This document shows, piece after piece, positions 36,582 to 46,400 of a stretch of DNA of 64,000 nucleotides (positions are counted from its first letter, which is position 1; each line of letters begins with the position of its first letter). The notes under the pieces were generated by a model that saw nothing but the letters and a program-made list of their open reading frames with translations, did no database searches and was not told where the DNA came from. Both the position numbers and the translations under genes were made by a program. This DNA comes from Helicobacter suis (GTDB lineage: Bacteria; Campylobacterota; Campylobacteria; Campylobacterales; Helicobacteraceae), in NCBI RefSeq assembly GCF_902196125.1, contig NZ_CABIKG010000002.1:62001-126000 (forward strand), given 5' to 3'.

Positions 36582-38440
36582 TAAAAGGCGCGTAAAATGG
36601 TTTTATTGAGTCGCTCGCTAAAGGCTTTGGCGTTTTTAAGCGCACCCTTTTCTAAAAGCTTAGCGCTATCAAAGAGCAAGTGAGCCACATCTGAAAGAAT
36701 GGCCTTATCCTCAATTCCTTTTAGTTTTTGGATAATGGCATGGCTAATATTAAGCTCTAAGGTTTTAGGCTGGCTGGGGACATCTTGACCCATTTGGCGC
36801 ATTAAATTAGCCATCATTGCGCTTTGCTCCTCGCCTACTAACACCACCGCAGAACTCAAATCTTTAGCCAAAGTAACATCTTTAATTTCCTCTTTTAGCG
36901 CCTCTTTAAAGGCCTGCAATACGGGGTTAAATTCTTTTTTCTCCTCCTCGCTTACCTCTGCTAATTCTAATTCTTTAAGGGTTTCTGTGGCGCTAGCATC
37001 TTTAAGAGGCATTTTATCATACTCGCCTATACTAGGGATCACAAAGCCATCTATCTCATCGCCCATAAGCAAGACATCAAAGCCCTTTTTAGCGTATTTT
37101 TCTAAAAGTGGGGAGGCTTTGAGCAAATCTAAATTATCGCCGAGCATGTAATAAATGCTCTTTTGATCAGAGGGCATGGCTTTTTTATAAGATTTTAAAG
37201 AGAGAAACTCCGCCCCGCTAGAGCTAGCAAAGCGCAATAAATCTAAAAGTTTATCTTTGTTTTCAAAATCGCTATGCAAGCCCTCTTTAAGCACCCGCCC
37301 AAATTGGGTATAAAACTTTTTATAGGTTTCCTCGTTTTCACTTAAGCGTTCAAACTCGGCTAAGATTTTCTTAGTGGAGGCGCTTTTGATATTAGCTAGG
37401 ATTTTATTTTGCTGTAAAATCTCGCGACTTACATTTAAGGGTAAATCCTCGCTATCAATGATCCCCCGGATAAAGCGCAAATACTGGGGCAACAGTTCTT
37501 TATCATTATCAGTAATAAAAACCCGTTTAACATAGAGTTTAACCCCAGATTGGTAATCCACACGGAATAAATCAAAGGGCGCGGTGCTAGGGATATAAAA
37601 AAGGGTGTTGTATTCTAAATGCCCCTCTACTTTATTGTGTATCCACGCCATAGGCGCGCTGTTATCATGGGCAAAGCTTTTATAAAATTCTTTGTAATCC
37701 TCCTCTGTAAGCTCGCTTTTATTCATGCGCCAAAGGGCTTTAGCGCTATTAATTTGGCTACATTTCTCTTCTGTGATCTCTTTTTTATTTTCCCCCTCGC
37801 CCTCAAATTTGCTTTCTGTGTAGGTTAAAAAGATAGGGAAAGGAATGTGTTCAGAGTATTTTTTAACGATGTTTTCAATTTCATAACGGCTAGCAAACTT
37901 GGCTTCTTCCTCTTTTAAATAAAGCGTGATTTGCGTACCTTGATTTTCTTTAACACAAGGGCTAATCTCATAACTGCCCTTGCCATCACTCACCCACGCA
38001 TAAGCTTGGCTATCTAAAGCCTTTTTACTCTGCACCACAACTTTATCAGCCACCATAAAACTAGAATAAAACCCCACCCCAAATTGGCCAATTAGTGCGC
38101 TATCTTTCTTTTGATCCCCGCTTAAATTAGATAAAAAGCCCTTTGTACCAGATTTAGCAATTGTGCCTAGATTAGAGATCAAATCAGCCTCGTCCATACC
38201 AATGCCATTATCTACAATGCTTAAAGTTTTAGCCTTTTGATCAAAACTTAGATCAATGCGGGGTACAAACTCTAGGGTTTTGTATTTCTCATCGCTTAGC
38301 GTTAGATAATTGAGTTTATCTAGCGCATCGGAGGCGTTAGAGATCAGTTCTCTTAAAAAGATTTCCTTATGGGAGTAAAGCGAATGAATCATCAAATCTA
38401 AAAGCTGGTTAATTTCTGTTTGAAACGCATGTTTAGTCAT
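36581..38440 (-). CDS. htpG: chaperone HtpG (Hsp90)
   Basis: Bacterial Hsp90, an ATP-dependent homodimeric chaperone. Seen: FLRELISNASDALDKL, the ATP-lid motifs DNGIGM and IGQFGVGFYSSFMV, and LPLNVSREILQ of the middle domain. The start is the ATG at 38440 (619 aa), preceded by TTGGAG; the ten extra upstream codons lie in the promoter leader. It leads the operon htpG - binding protein-like - guaA - thiE. The promoter overlaps a CIRCE-like repeat, so HrcA control is likely. Confidence 0.97.
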   Translation of the reverse strand: MTKHAFQTEINQLLDLMIHSLYSHKEIFLRELISNASDALDKLNYLTLSDEKYKTLEFVPRIDLSFDQKAKTLSIVDNGIGMDEADLISNLGTIAKSGTKGFLSNLSGDQKKDSALIGQFGVGFYSSFMVADKVVVQSKKALDSQAYAWVSDGKGSYEISPCVKENQGTQITLYLKEEEAKFASRYEIENIVKKYSEHIPFPIFLTYTESKFEGEGENKKEITEEKCSQINSAKALWRMNKSELTEEDYKEFYKSFAHDNSAPMAWIHNKVEGHLEYNTLFYIPSTAPFDLFRVDYQSGVKLYVKRVFITDNDKELLPQYLRFIRGIIDSEDLPLNVSREILQQNKILANIKSASTKKILAEFERLSENEETYKKFYTQFGRVLKEGLHSDFENKDKLLDLLRFASSSGAEFLSLKSYKKAMPSDQKSIYYMLGDNLDLLKASPLLEKYAKKGFDVLLMGDEIDGFVIPSIGEYDKMPLKDASATETLKELELAEVSEEEKKEFNPVLQAFKEALKEEIKDVTLAKDLSSAVVLVGEEQSAMMANLMRQMGQDVPSQPKTLELNISHAIIQKLKGIEDKAILSDVAHLLFDSAKLLEKGALKNAKAFSERLNKTILRAF

Positions 38441-38468
38441 GAAAACTCCAAAATTAAAATAAACGATC

Positions 38469-38474
38469 ATTATA
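38469..38474 (-). promoter_or_regulatory. -10 box of htpG
   Basis: TATAAT on the minus strand in the context GTGCTATAATGATC, 29 bases before the htpG ATG. It overlaps the edge of the CIRCE-like inverted repeat. Confidence 0.65.
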
Positions 38475-38498
38475 GCACAAGTGCTTAAAATGTGCTAA
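38472..38498. promoter_or_regulatory. CIRCE-like operator (HrcA site) upstream of htpG
   Basis: Inverted repeat TAGCAC (38473-38478) and GTGCTA (38492-38497) separated by 13 bases, exactly the spacing of the CIRCE consensus TTAGCACTC-N9-GAGTGCTAA. By eye 13 of the 18 consensus positions match. Its overlap with the htpG -10 region is where a repressor site is expected. Confidence 0.6.
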
Positions 38499-38525
38499 CA
38501 TACCCCAAAATCTATAAGGATATGA

Positions 38526-39122
38526 ATGCAAGCCCTCCTAGATACCTTGCCCTCCTCCTTGTTTAAAATTGGCATTCTTTTTAGCGGTGAGGGTTCTAAC
38601 ATGCAAAATCTCATAGAAACTTTGCACCTTAAATCTTTTATGCGTTTACAAAACAACCAACCTATTATTTTGAATGTAGAACTCTGTGCGACTAATAACC
38701 CTAAGGCTATGGGTATAAAGCGCTGCAAACAGCTAAACATGCCCTGTGTGCTGTGCTCTAATGAGGAGGAATTTTTGCAAGTTTTATATCCTTGCCATTT
38801 GATTTGTCTAGCCGGTTTTAATCAAATTGTAAGCTCTAAGTTTTTAGAGCGCTTTTCTACAATTAATATCCACCCCTCTTTTTTACCAGAACATAAAGGA
38901 AAAGAAGCTATTAAGCGTAGTTTTGTTAGCCAAAAGGGTATGGGGGTGAGTGTGCATTTTGTAGAAGAAGAAGTAGACAGTGGCCCTGTTATTTTACAAG
39001 AGACTTTAGAAGTCAAAAAAGAAGAGAGTTTAGAGGATTTTGAAAAAAGAGTACATACACTTGAATATGAGCTCTATCCAAAAGCCCTTTTAAAAGTTCT
39101 AGGATTGTACTCCCTAGCATGA
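38526..39122 (+). CDS. purN: phosphoribosylglycinamide formyltransferase (PurN-like)
   Basis: Formyl transfer from 10-formyl-THF to glycinamide ribonucleotide in purine synthesis. Seen: N-terminal FSGEGSNMQNLIE, the catalytic INIHPSFLPEHKG with Asn and His, and VSVHFVEEEVDSGPVI with the catalytic Asp. 198 aa, normal. It ends in an ATGA overlap with the antiporter gene and is divergent from htpG. H. pylori is regarded as unable to make purines de novo, so the presence of this enzyme is notable; an ACT-less formyl hydrolase (PurU-like) activity cannot be ruled out. Confidence 0.85.
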   Translation: MQALLDTLPSSLFKIGILFSGEGSNMQNLIETLHLKSFMRLQNNQPIILNVELCATNNPKAMGIKRCKQLNMPCVLCSNEEEFLQVLYPCHLICLAGFNQIVSSKFLERFSTINIHPSFLPEHKGKEAIKRSFVSQKGMGVSVHFVEEEVDSGPVILQETLEVKKEESLEDFEKRVHTLEYELYPKALLKVLGLYSLA

Positions 39123-40270
39123 GCGATCTTTTCACCCTAGCTACCATTGCGCCCTTAATTGTACTCGCGCCTTATATGAGTCGTTTGTTTAAAATGCCAG
39201 TAGCTGTGTTAGAAATCTTGCTAGGGGCTTTTGGGGTTTATTTTGGACTGATTAGACCCAATCATAGTTTTGACATGCTAGCTGAGGTGGGGTTTTTATT
39301 TTTGATGTTTCTTTGTGGCATGGAAGTAGATTTATACATGTTTAAACAGATTAAAAAGGCTGTTTTAAAAAGAATTTTTGGCTACTTTACTATTTTATAT
39401 ATCACCTCTACTTTTATCGTTTTAAGCTTGCATCTGCCCACTCTTTATATTATTGCTTTGCCCATTGTGAGTTTGGGCATGATCATGACTTTAGTACGCG
39501 ATTATGGTAAAGAACTCCCGTGGCTAGATTTAGTACTTAAAGTGGGGGTACTAGGTGAACTCACGAGTATTATTTTACTTGTAGTAGTAGATGGGATCTA
39601 TTTGCATGGCTTTAGCATGAATTTATATAGAGCTCTAAGCGTTTTACTTGTTTTCTTGCTCGCTATTGCTAGCCTTATTAAAATATTTGGCATTTTATTT
39701 TGGTGGTTTCCGGGGTTAAAAGCTTGGATAATGCCAAGTAATGAGGCCAATCAAGATATCCGTTTTACCCTCACACTTTTCTTTATTTTAGTCGGGATTG
39801 TAGCTTGGCTTAAGTTAGAAATGGTACTAGGGGCCTTTTTAGCTGGCATGCTAGTTTCTACCTTTTTCCCCCATAAACACGAATTATTTGATAAACTTAA
39901 CGATATAGGCTTTGGCTTTTTTGTTCCCCTCTTTTTTATCCATGTAGGCTCTACTCTTAACCTGCATTTAGTACTAGGCAACTATATCATCATCACCCAT
40001 GCTTGTTTAGTCATGGTTGCCATGCTTTATTTACACCTTAGCACTAGCTTTTTACTCTTTAGGACATACTTTAACAGTGGCAAAAATACAGTGCTATTTG
40101 CGCTAAGTGCCTCCATGCCCTTAACCTTTTTGGTTACCACCGCTAGCGTAGGTTTGCGGGTAGGGGCTATCAACCAAGATACTTATTACGCTTTCTTGCT
40201 AGCTGCTATCTTTGAGGGGATTTTATTCACTACCCTTATCAAAATGCTACAAAAACAACCCCTCCGCTAA
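39119..40270 (+). CDS. CPA2-family cation/proton antiporter (KefB-like, no TrkA-N domain)
   Basis: A 383-aa membrane protein with about 12 hydrophobic helices in the order typical of monovalent cation:proton antiporters-2. Family features are LLGAFGVYFG, the conserved EVGFLFLMFLCGMEVDL segment, and the charged GAFLAGMLVSTFFPHKHELFDKL stretch followed by GFGFFVPLFFIHVGS. It lacks the cytosolic TrkA-N regulatory domain of full-length KefB. H. pylori has a similar protein (HP0471). The start overlaps the purN stop by 4 bases. Confidence 0.88.
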   Translation: MSDLFTLATIAPLIVLAPYMSRLFKMPVAVLEILLGAFGVYFGLIRPNHSFDMLAEVGFLFLMFLCGMEVDLYMFKQIKKAVLKRIFGYFTILYITSTFIVLSLHLPTLYIIALPIVSLGMIMTLVRDYGKELPWLDLVLKVGVLGELTSIILLVVVDGIYLHGFSMNLYRALSVLLVFLLAIASLIKIFGILFWWFPGLKAWIMPSNEANQDIRFTLTLFFILVGIVAWLKLEMVLGAFLAGMLVSTFFPHKHELFDKLNDIGFGFFVPLFFIHVGSTLNLHLVLGNYIIITHACLVMVAMLYLHLSTSFLLFRTYFNSGKNTVLFALSASMPLTFLVTTASVGLRVGAINQDTYYAFLLAAIFEGILFTTLIKMLQKQPLR

Positions 40271-40286
40271 TGCTATAGATAAGATT

Positions 40287-41039
40287 TTAGAAAGTGTAGA
40301 TATATCTTAGATACAAGGAGTAATCGCGTTTCAAGCTATAGTATAGCCCTGCGGTTCGGATAAACTTATTAACCAACATAGGAAGTTTAATTCCTAGCTC
40401 TACACCATTGTGTTTATAAATATTGGTGCGGAAACCAAAATTTAACCACACATTAAAATTCCCATGGCTAGGCAAGCCTGCTAAAGAAGCATAGGGGTCA
40501 TGGGCGTGAATAGCCGCTTTCCACGCGTTAAGAGCGCTAGACTGCCAAGTATTACCCCCAATGGCAAAGCCTGCAAACACACCCACACTCGCATTTTTAC
40601 GATCAATGAAGTTACCTAAAGCATCAACCCCTATACCATAAGCGGTCATGTTTAAGACGACATTTTGATCATAGCCTACTAAACTGTACTGGGGCCCCAA
40701 ATCAGCAAGCCCATAATCAAAGAAGCCATAATAGCGGATACCTGCCCACTTAGTCTTAGCATTGGGAACCTTGAAGAAAAACTTCTGACCAATCATTACC
40801 CCAAAGCCATTCATAGCCCCATTGCCATACTTAGCATGCCAACTTACATTCCTGCCCTGCCAGTTGTTATAATCAGGACCCGTTCCTGGAGGGTAATTTC
40901 CGGGCAAATTATAAAGATTGGTATTCATCCTACCTTGCCCAATCTGATAACCAACCCCAGCAAATACACCATTTTCTTCTGCCACCAGAACCCCCATCAC
41001 CCCAAAGGCTAGAGGGACACCGAGTAGAAACTTTCTCAT
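40287..41039 (-). CDS. hopE: HopE-like porin (Helicobacter outer membrane protein)
   Basis: A 250-aa Hop-type outer membrane barrel: signal peptide ending at VLVA/EENG, then the paralogue motif ENGVFAGVGYQIGQ at the mature N-terminus and the Hop C-terminal domain (GFAIGGNTWQ, LNFGFRTNIYKHNGVELGIKLP, SLKRDYSLYLRYIYTF) ending in Phe. Small size and position next to uvrA match H. pylori HopE (HP0706 beside HP0705), a porin. The ATG at 41039 is preceded by AAAGGATAGTG. Confidence 0.88.
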   Translation of the reverse strand: MRKFLLGVPLAFGVMGVLVAEENGVFAGVGYQIGQGRMNTNLYNLPGNYPPGTGPDYNNWQGRNVSWHAKYGNGAMNGFGVMIGQKFFFKVPNAKTKWAGIRYYGFFDYGLADLGPQYSLVGYDQNVVLNMTAYGIGVDALGNFIDRKNASVGVFAGFAIGGNTWQSSALNAWKAAIHAHDPYASLAGLPSHGNFNVWLNFGFRTNIYKHNGVELGIKLPMLVNKFIRTAGLYYSLKRDYSLYLRYIYTF

Positions 41040-41161
41040 CACTATCCTTTAACACCATAATCAAAAATTAAGTTAGACTGCGATCATAACATGTTTAAAC
41101 TCATAAAACAAGAATTTTTGTATTTTTTTATTCTAAAAACTCACCTCTTAGAAAATCAGAG

Positions 41162-41167
41162 TATAAT
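41162..41167 (+). promoter_or_regulatory. -10 box of uvrA
   Basis: A perfect TATAAT in GAGTATAATACGGGG, 30 bases upstream of the TTG start. The upstream stretch has alternating A/T-rich runs typical of Helicobacter housekeeping promoters. Confidence 0.6.
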
Positions 41168-41196
41168 ACGGGGCTACTCCACCATAAAGAGTTTTT

Positions 41197-43998
41197 TTGC
41201 TAGATCACATTAAAATCTACGGCGCTCGGGAAAATAATTTAAAAAATATTGATCTAGAAATCCCTAAAAATAAATTTATCGTCTTTACGGGTTTAAGTGG
41301 ATCGGGTAAGAGTACTCTAGCTTTTGATACGCTTTATGCAGAAGGGCAACGGCGCTATTTAGAATCTCTTTCTAGCTATGCGCGCCAGTTTTTAGACCGG
41401 ATAGCAAAACCAGCTGTAGATAAAATTGAAGGGCTTATCCCTGCTGTGGCTATTGATCAAAAAAGCACCAGCAAAAACCCGCGATCGACTGTGGGCACTA
41501 TCACTGAAGTTTATGACTATTTGCGCCTGCTTTTTGCCCGTATTGGCCACCAACACTGCCATATTTGCGGTGCGCCTATTACCTCTATGCGAGTGAGCGA
41601 TATTTTAGATCAGATTCAACAAGATTTTAAGCAAGCTAAAATCCTCATTCTTGCCCCCCTTATTGAAGATAAAAAGGGTAGTTTTACAGACACTTTAGAG
41701 ACTCTACGCCAAAAGGGTTTTGTACGCGCCCAAATTGATGGGGTTTTAGTACGCCTTGATGAGCCGCTTAAACTAGCCAAAAGCAAAAAACACACCCTTA
41801 AAGTACTCACCGATCGCCTAGAAGTGCGTACTGAAAATCAAGCACGCATGGCTAGTGCTATAGAAAAGGCGTTGGCTGAAGGGTTTGGGCGCGTAGAAGT
41901 GTTAGATTTACAAACTCATAAAAGCCGCCATTACAGCGAACATTTGGCCTGTTTTAATTGTAAAATTAGCTTTGAACCCCTTGAACCTTTGCGTTTTTCA
42001 TTTAATTCGCCCAAAGGGGCATGTGAGGAGTGTCTAGGGCTTGGCACTAAATTAGGGCTAGACATTCATAAAATCCTTGATCCAAGTAGTCCCCTGCAAG
42101 AGGCTACCCAAATTCTAAACCACAACAATTATTATAAGGCGCTTTTTGAAGGTTTTTGTATAGCTAACCATTTAGACCCCTTAAAACCTTTTAACCAGCT
42201 TAGCCCCACACAACAAGAAGCTTTTTTGTATGGTAATGGTAAAGAAATCTCTTTTTCTTGGAAACAAAAGAGTTTAGAAAGGCCTTGGCTTGGCATTGTC
42301 CAGATTGCCTATGACATCTTTAAAGATAGCCATGATTTAGGGCAGTATATGGGCGAAAAAATCTGTACTAGTTGTCAGGGGCATCGGCTTAAACCCTCTT
42401 CTTTAAGTGTACAAGTAGCTGGGCTTAATATCTCTGATCTTTTAGACATGCCCATTAGCGCCGTGCACGCTTTTTTAAAAGAAGAGAGCCATTTTGATTA
42501 TTTAAGCCCGCAAGAAAGATACATCGCCACGCCTATTTTAAAAGAAATTACCGAACGGGTGTTTTTCTTAGTAGATGTAGGACTAGGTTATTTGACTTTA
42601 GGCCGTGATGCGCGCACGCTAAGCGGGGGAGAGAGCCAGCGTATCCGCATTGCTAGTCAGATTGGAAGCGGTTTAACTGGGGTACTTTATGTACTAGATG
42701 AGCCTAGTATTGGCTTGCATGAAAAAGACACCCTTAAGCTGATTAAAACCCTTAAAAATCTCCAGCAAAAAGGCAACACACTTATTATTGTAGAACATGA
42801 TAAAGAGACAATCAAGCAAGCAGATTTTGTGGTAGATATTGGACCAAAAGCGGGCAAACACGGCGGGGAGGTGATCTTTAGTGGAGAAATAGAGGCGCTT
42901 TTAAAAAGTAGCCACTCCACCGCCCTTTATTTGCAGGGTACTAAAAACATCACCCGCCCGCCTCATACTCTAAAAAAACCTATACATTTCCTAGAACTCA
43001 AAGAGGTTAACCTGCACAATATTAAAAACTTACAGGTGAAAATTCCGCTAGGCCAGTTTGTCTGTGTAACAGGGGTTAGCGGGAGTGGGAAAAGCTCTTT
43101 GATTTTACAAACTCTTTTGCCTCTTGCACAAGAGCGGCTTAATCATGCTAAAAAGGGGGTTGTGAGTGGGATATGTGAGGGTTTAGAGCATTTAGACAAG
43201 GTGATTTATTTAGATCAAGCCCCCATAGGCAGAACCCCAAGAAGCAACCCAGCCACTTATACGGGTGTGATGGATGATATCCGCGAATATTTTGCCCAGA
43301 GCAAGGAGGCTAAGATTTTAGGCTATAGCGCCAGCCGTTTTAGTTTTAATGTCAAGGGGGGGCGCTGTGAGAAATGCCATGGCGAGGGCGAAATTAAAAT
43401 TGAAATGCATTTTTTACCCGATATTTTAGTGCAATGTGATAGCTGTAAGGGAAATAAATACAACCCCCAGACCTTAGCTATTAAAATCCGCAATAAATCC
43501 ATCGCTGATGTGCTAGCTATGAGTGTGGAGGAGGCGCTAGAATTTTTTAGTAAAATTCCTAAAATTGCCAGCAGATTACAAACTCTGATTGATGTGGGTT
43601 TAGGTTATATCACTTTAGGGCAGAGTGCGATAACTTTAAGCGGAGGCGAAGCCCAGCGCATCAAACTAGCTAAGGAACTTAGCCGCAAAGATACCGGTAA
43701 GACCCTTTATATTTTAGATGAGCCCACAACAGGACTACACTTTGAGGATATTCAACTGCTTTTAAATGTCTTGCATTCGCTAGTAGAGCTAGGTAATTCT
43801 ATGGTGGTGATTGAGCATAATTTAGATATTGTGAAAAACGCGGATTACATTATTGATATGGGTCCTGAGGGGGGGGATTTAGGCGGGAAGATCATTGCCA
43901 CAGGTTCACCAAGTGCTTTAGCCAAAAACCACTCTAAAACTAGGAGTTATACCGGAAAGTTTTTAGCACAAGAGTTAGGGCTAGAAACAAAAAATTAG
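41197..43998 (+). CDS. uvrA: excinuclease ABC subunit A
   Basis: Damage-recognition ATPase of nucleotide excision repair. Two ABC modules: Walker A GLSGSGKST and GVSGSGKSS; signature LSGGESQRIRIA and LSGGEAQRIKLA; zinc fingers including CHICGAPI...CFNCKI region and CEKCHGEGEI...CDSCKG. 933 aa. TTG start with AAAGAG upstream. An 8-G run (43869-43876) lies near the 3' end in the GPEGGD codons. Confidence 0.97.
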   Translation: MLDHIKIYGARENNLKNIDLEIPKNKFIVFTGLSGSGKSTLAFDTLYAEGQRRYLESLSSYARQFLDRIAKPAVDKIEGLIPAVAIDQKSTSKNPRSTVGTITEVYDYLRLLFARIGHQHCHICGAPITSMRVSDILDQIQQDFKQAKILILAPLIEDKKGSFTDTLETLRQKGFVRAQIDGVLVRLDEPLKLAKSKKHTLKVLTDRLEVRTENQARMASAIEKALAEGFGRVEVLDLQTHKSRHYSEHLACFNCKISFEPLEPLRFSFNSPKGACEECLGLGTKLGLDIHKILDPSSPLQEATQILNHNNYYKALFEGFCIANHLDPLKPFNQLSPTQQEAFLYGNGKEISFSWKQKSLERPWLGIVQIAYDIFKDSHDLGQYMGEKICTSCQGHRLKPSSLSVQVAGLNISDLLDMPISAVHAFLKEESHFDYLSPQERYIATPILKEITERVFFLVDVGLGYLTLGRDARTLSGGESQRIRIASQIGSGLTGVLYVLDEPSIGLHEKDTLKLIKTLKNLQQKGNTLIIVEHDKETIKQADFVVDIGPKAGKHGGEVIFSGEIEALLKSSHSTALYLQGTKNITRPPHTLKKPIHFLELKEVNLHNIKNLQVKIPLGQFVCVTGVSGSGKSSLILQTLLPLAQERLNHAKKGVVSGICEGLEHLDKVIYLDQAPIGRTPRSNPATYTGVMDDIREYFAQSKEAKILGYSASRFSFNVKGGRCEKCHGEGEIKIEMHFLPDILVQCDSCKGNKYNPQTLAIKIRNKSIADVLAMSVEEALEFFSKIPKIASRLQTLIDVGLGYITLGQSAITLSGGEAQRIKLAKELSRKDTGKTLYILDEPTTGLHFEDIQLLLNVLHSLVELGNSMVVIEHNLDIVKNADYIIDMGPEGGDLGGKIIATGSPSALAKNHSKTRSYTGKFLAQELGLETKN

Positions 43999-44059
43999 CT
44001 AAAAGCCTAATTAAATCCCAAAACAGGGCTAAAAACTTACTTTAAAAAAGCTTTTAGGT

Positions 44060-44115
44060 GGGGCTAGTAACAGCCACATAATAAAATTTTAAAAACTCTA
44101 CCATATTTTTATATA
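44060..44115 (+). repeat. dispersed intergenic repeat, copy B
   Basis: The counterpart of the minus-strand sequence at 33727-33789: shared blocks GGGGCTA, AACAGCCACATAA, TAAAATTTTAAAAACTCTACC and ATATTTTTATAT. It lies between uvrA and the chemoreceptor gene. Just after it, TTATAGGTTTGTAGG at 44120-44134 recurs (minus strand, 14086-14100) directly in front of the MATE gene. Confidence 0.65.
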
Positions 44116-44199
44116 GGATTTATAGGTTTGTAGGAGCGCAAAACTAGAAAACTTGTGCTAGGATTAGGTGTTATTTTATGTATTATTTAAGGCTTTTGC

Positions 44200-46089
44200 A
44201 TGGGTTTTAAGACTAAAATTTTATTAATTTTAGCAACTTTGTTATTCGTTGCCTTTAGCATCATTATGTTTGTTGTGAATATTGTTGTCAGTTCTCATAT
44301 TGCTAAGGCCGTCCGCCATTCCTCAAATGCAGCTATCAATTTGATTTCTTCTTCTTTAAAAGAGTGGAATAACTCTATAGAAAGCGCATTAACACACACC
44401 GCAAAAGGTTTAGAACAAATAGAGTTTAGCAATATCCCCAGTGTGATTAGGGTTTTTTCTCTTGTACGCGATGGGTTAAATGCTAAAAATGTTTATGTAG
44501 GCCTTGTAGATGGGCGTACAATTGGCACGATGGGGAAAGTTCCAAAGGGTTATGATCCTAGAAAACGCCCTTGGTATCAAGAGGCTATGGCTAAACAAGG
44601 CTTAGCGATTAGCGATGTGTATAAAGACTTATTTACTAAAAAAATAACCCTAACCTATAGCATTCCTGTTTTTAAAAATGGGGCTTTTGCCGGGGTATTA
44701 GCTGCAGATATTAGTTTAGAGTCTATGGCTAAAAATGGGCGTAGATTTGATTTTAATGGCGTACGCGTCCATGTTTTGGATAAAAAAGCCTTTATTATCC
44801 GTTCCTCTAAATTTAAGGCCGGTTCTAATTACTATAATAGCCATTCTTACCCGGGAGGTAAAGAACTTGCAGATATTATTTTTGCTAACAAGAGTGGTTT
44901 TATAGAACATGACGCCCAAGGGGTTGAAAAGTTTTTTGTCTTCACCACAGTACCGGGTTTGGAGTGGAAGATTTTAGGGGTGATTAATAAAGAAGATGCG
45001 TTTAAAAACCTAAGAGATTTACAACTTCTTTTACTCAGTATTGCCATTGGCGCGATCTTATTGATCTTAGCAACACTCTTTGGAGTGATTCATATTTTCT
45101 TTAAACCTCTGATTAATTTAAGAGATTTGATTAAAGACCTTGTTTTTCAAGAGGGTGATCTGACTAAAAGATTGAGCGCTAAGGGCAAAGATGAAATTGC
45201 TAATATTTCTTATAATATCAATGCGTTTTTAGAAAAAACACAGGGGGTTGTTTCTCAAATTAAACAAGTTAGCTCTGAAAACTCCCATATTGCGACAATT
45301 TTGCAAAAAAGTTCTGAGGACGCAAAGATTTGTGCAGAAAAAGAAACAGAACGAATTGGCTTAGCACTTAAAAATGGCGATGAAATTATGGGGCATATCC
45401 ACACGGGAGCAAGTAGCGCGCAGCATAATAATTCAAATTTAGTTTCAACCGGAGATGCCCTAGAAGAAGTACGCGCTAAAATAGAAAGCTTTAGTGCCCA
45501 TTTGGCCAATAATGCTAAAACCAGTGTAGAACATTCCAATAGATTAGAGCGTACCTCTTTAGACACACAAGAGATCAAAGGGGTATTAACCATTATTGAA
45601 GAAATTGCTAATCAAACCAATTTATTAGCCCTGAATGCCGCTATTGAAGCCGCACGCGCAGGCGAACATGGGCGCGGGTTTGCGGTGGTGGCTGATGAGG
45701 TCAGAAAGTTAGCCGAAAAAACCCAAAAATCTTTAGGAGAAATCCACAGTAGCATTAATGGTGTGGTGCAAAGTGTGAATGATATTAGCCAAGATTTAAA
45801 TAATAACGCCCAAGAGATTGTAAAAGTGAGTCAAGACGCTCTTAATTTGCAAGCTATCGTAGATGGCAATGTTAAGAGTATCCAAACTATCATTAGCGCC
45901 ACTGTTGAAGATGCAAAGGCTTTTAAAGAAGTTGCCACTCTCACACAAGGAATTATCACAGAAATTTATAAAATCAGTGAATTAAGCACAGCTAATCAAA
46001 AAAATATCCAAGCGGTTTCAGAGGCTAGTGTTTCTTTAAATAAAACAGCCGCTATTTTTAACCACGAACTCAATAAATTTAAAGTTTGA
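44200..46089 (+). CDS. methyl-accepting chemotaxis protein with dCache domain
   Basis: A 629-aa transmembrane receptor: helix 1 at about residues 8-30, a periplasmic double-Cache domain, helix 2 near residues 277-300, HAMP (about 300-350), and a cytoplasmic domain with the conserved tip [20 protein letters not shown]. The membrane-distal pocket contains RPWYQEA, matching the R-x-W-Y-x-x-A part of the amino-acid-binding dCache motif, followed by TLTYSIPV and VLAADISLE. So an amino acid or related amine is a plausible ligand. H. pylori TlpA is the nearest type known to me, but orthology is not certain. The ATG is preceded by AAGGCTTTTGC. Confidence 0.85.
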   Translation: MGFKTKILLILATLLFVAFSIIMFVVNIVVSSHIAKAVRHSSNAAINLISSSLKEWNNSIESALTHTAKGLEQIEFSNIPSVIRVFSLVRDGLNAKNVYVGLVDGRTIGTMGKVPKGYDPRKRPWYQEAMAKQGLAISDVYKDLFTKKITLTYSIPVFKNGAFAGVLAADISLESMAKNGRRFDFNGVRVHVLDKKAFIIRSSKFKAGSNYYNSHSYPGGKELADIIFANKSGFIEHDAQGVEKFFVFTTVPGLEWKILGVINKEDAFKNLRDLQLLLLSIAIGAILLILATLFGVIHIFFKPLINLRDLIKDLVFQEGDLTKRLSAKGKDEIANISYNINAFLEKTQGVVSQIKQVSSENSHIATILQKSSEDAKICAEKETERIGLALKNGDEIMGHIHTGASSAQHNNSNLVSTGDALEEVRAKIESFSAHLANNAKTSVEHSNRLERTSLDTQEIKGVLTIIEEIANQTNLLALNAAIEAARAGEHGRGFAVVADEVRKLAEKTQKSLGEIHSSINGVVQSVNDISQDLNNNAQEIVKVSQDALNLQAIVDGNVKSIQTIISATVEDAKAFKEVATLTQGIITEIYKISELSTANQKNIQAVSEASVSLNKTAAIFNHELNKFKV

Positions 46090-46400
46090 TTTTCTCACCC
46101 TAGCTAAAGTTTAGTTATTTGATCATCTAATCCTCTAGCTTTTAGGCGCGGGGAGTGTATCAACTTTAAGTAGCGATTTATGATGATTTTGAGAACCCAA
46201 ACTAAAGATATTTGGGCTTGCTATCTGTGTTGCTTGAGAGCAGAATTTTAGATAATCTAGCTTGCTTTTTTCTAAAAGGCCACTAACCCCAGCCGTCTCA
46301 TCTTGAGCACTTATTATGGGAATAGCCAAATATTTAATATTTTTTGCTATTATCACACAAAAGTAAATAAACATGAAATTACCGATTTGAGGAGGTCTTG
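46090..46400. other. intergenic region without a supported gene
   Basis: AT-rich, with many in-frame stops. A 79-codon open frame on the minus strand (46135-46374) has no ribosome binding site and no recognisable domain; I do not accept it as a gene. No tRNA or clear strong promoter seen. Confidence 0.4.

Noticed and set aside
46135-46374. 79-codon minus-strand frame in the gap before the Hof array
   Set aside because: No ribosome binding site, no recognisable family, composition like noncoding DNA of the region.
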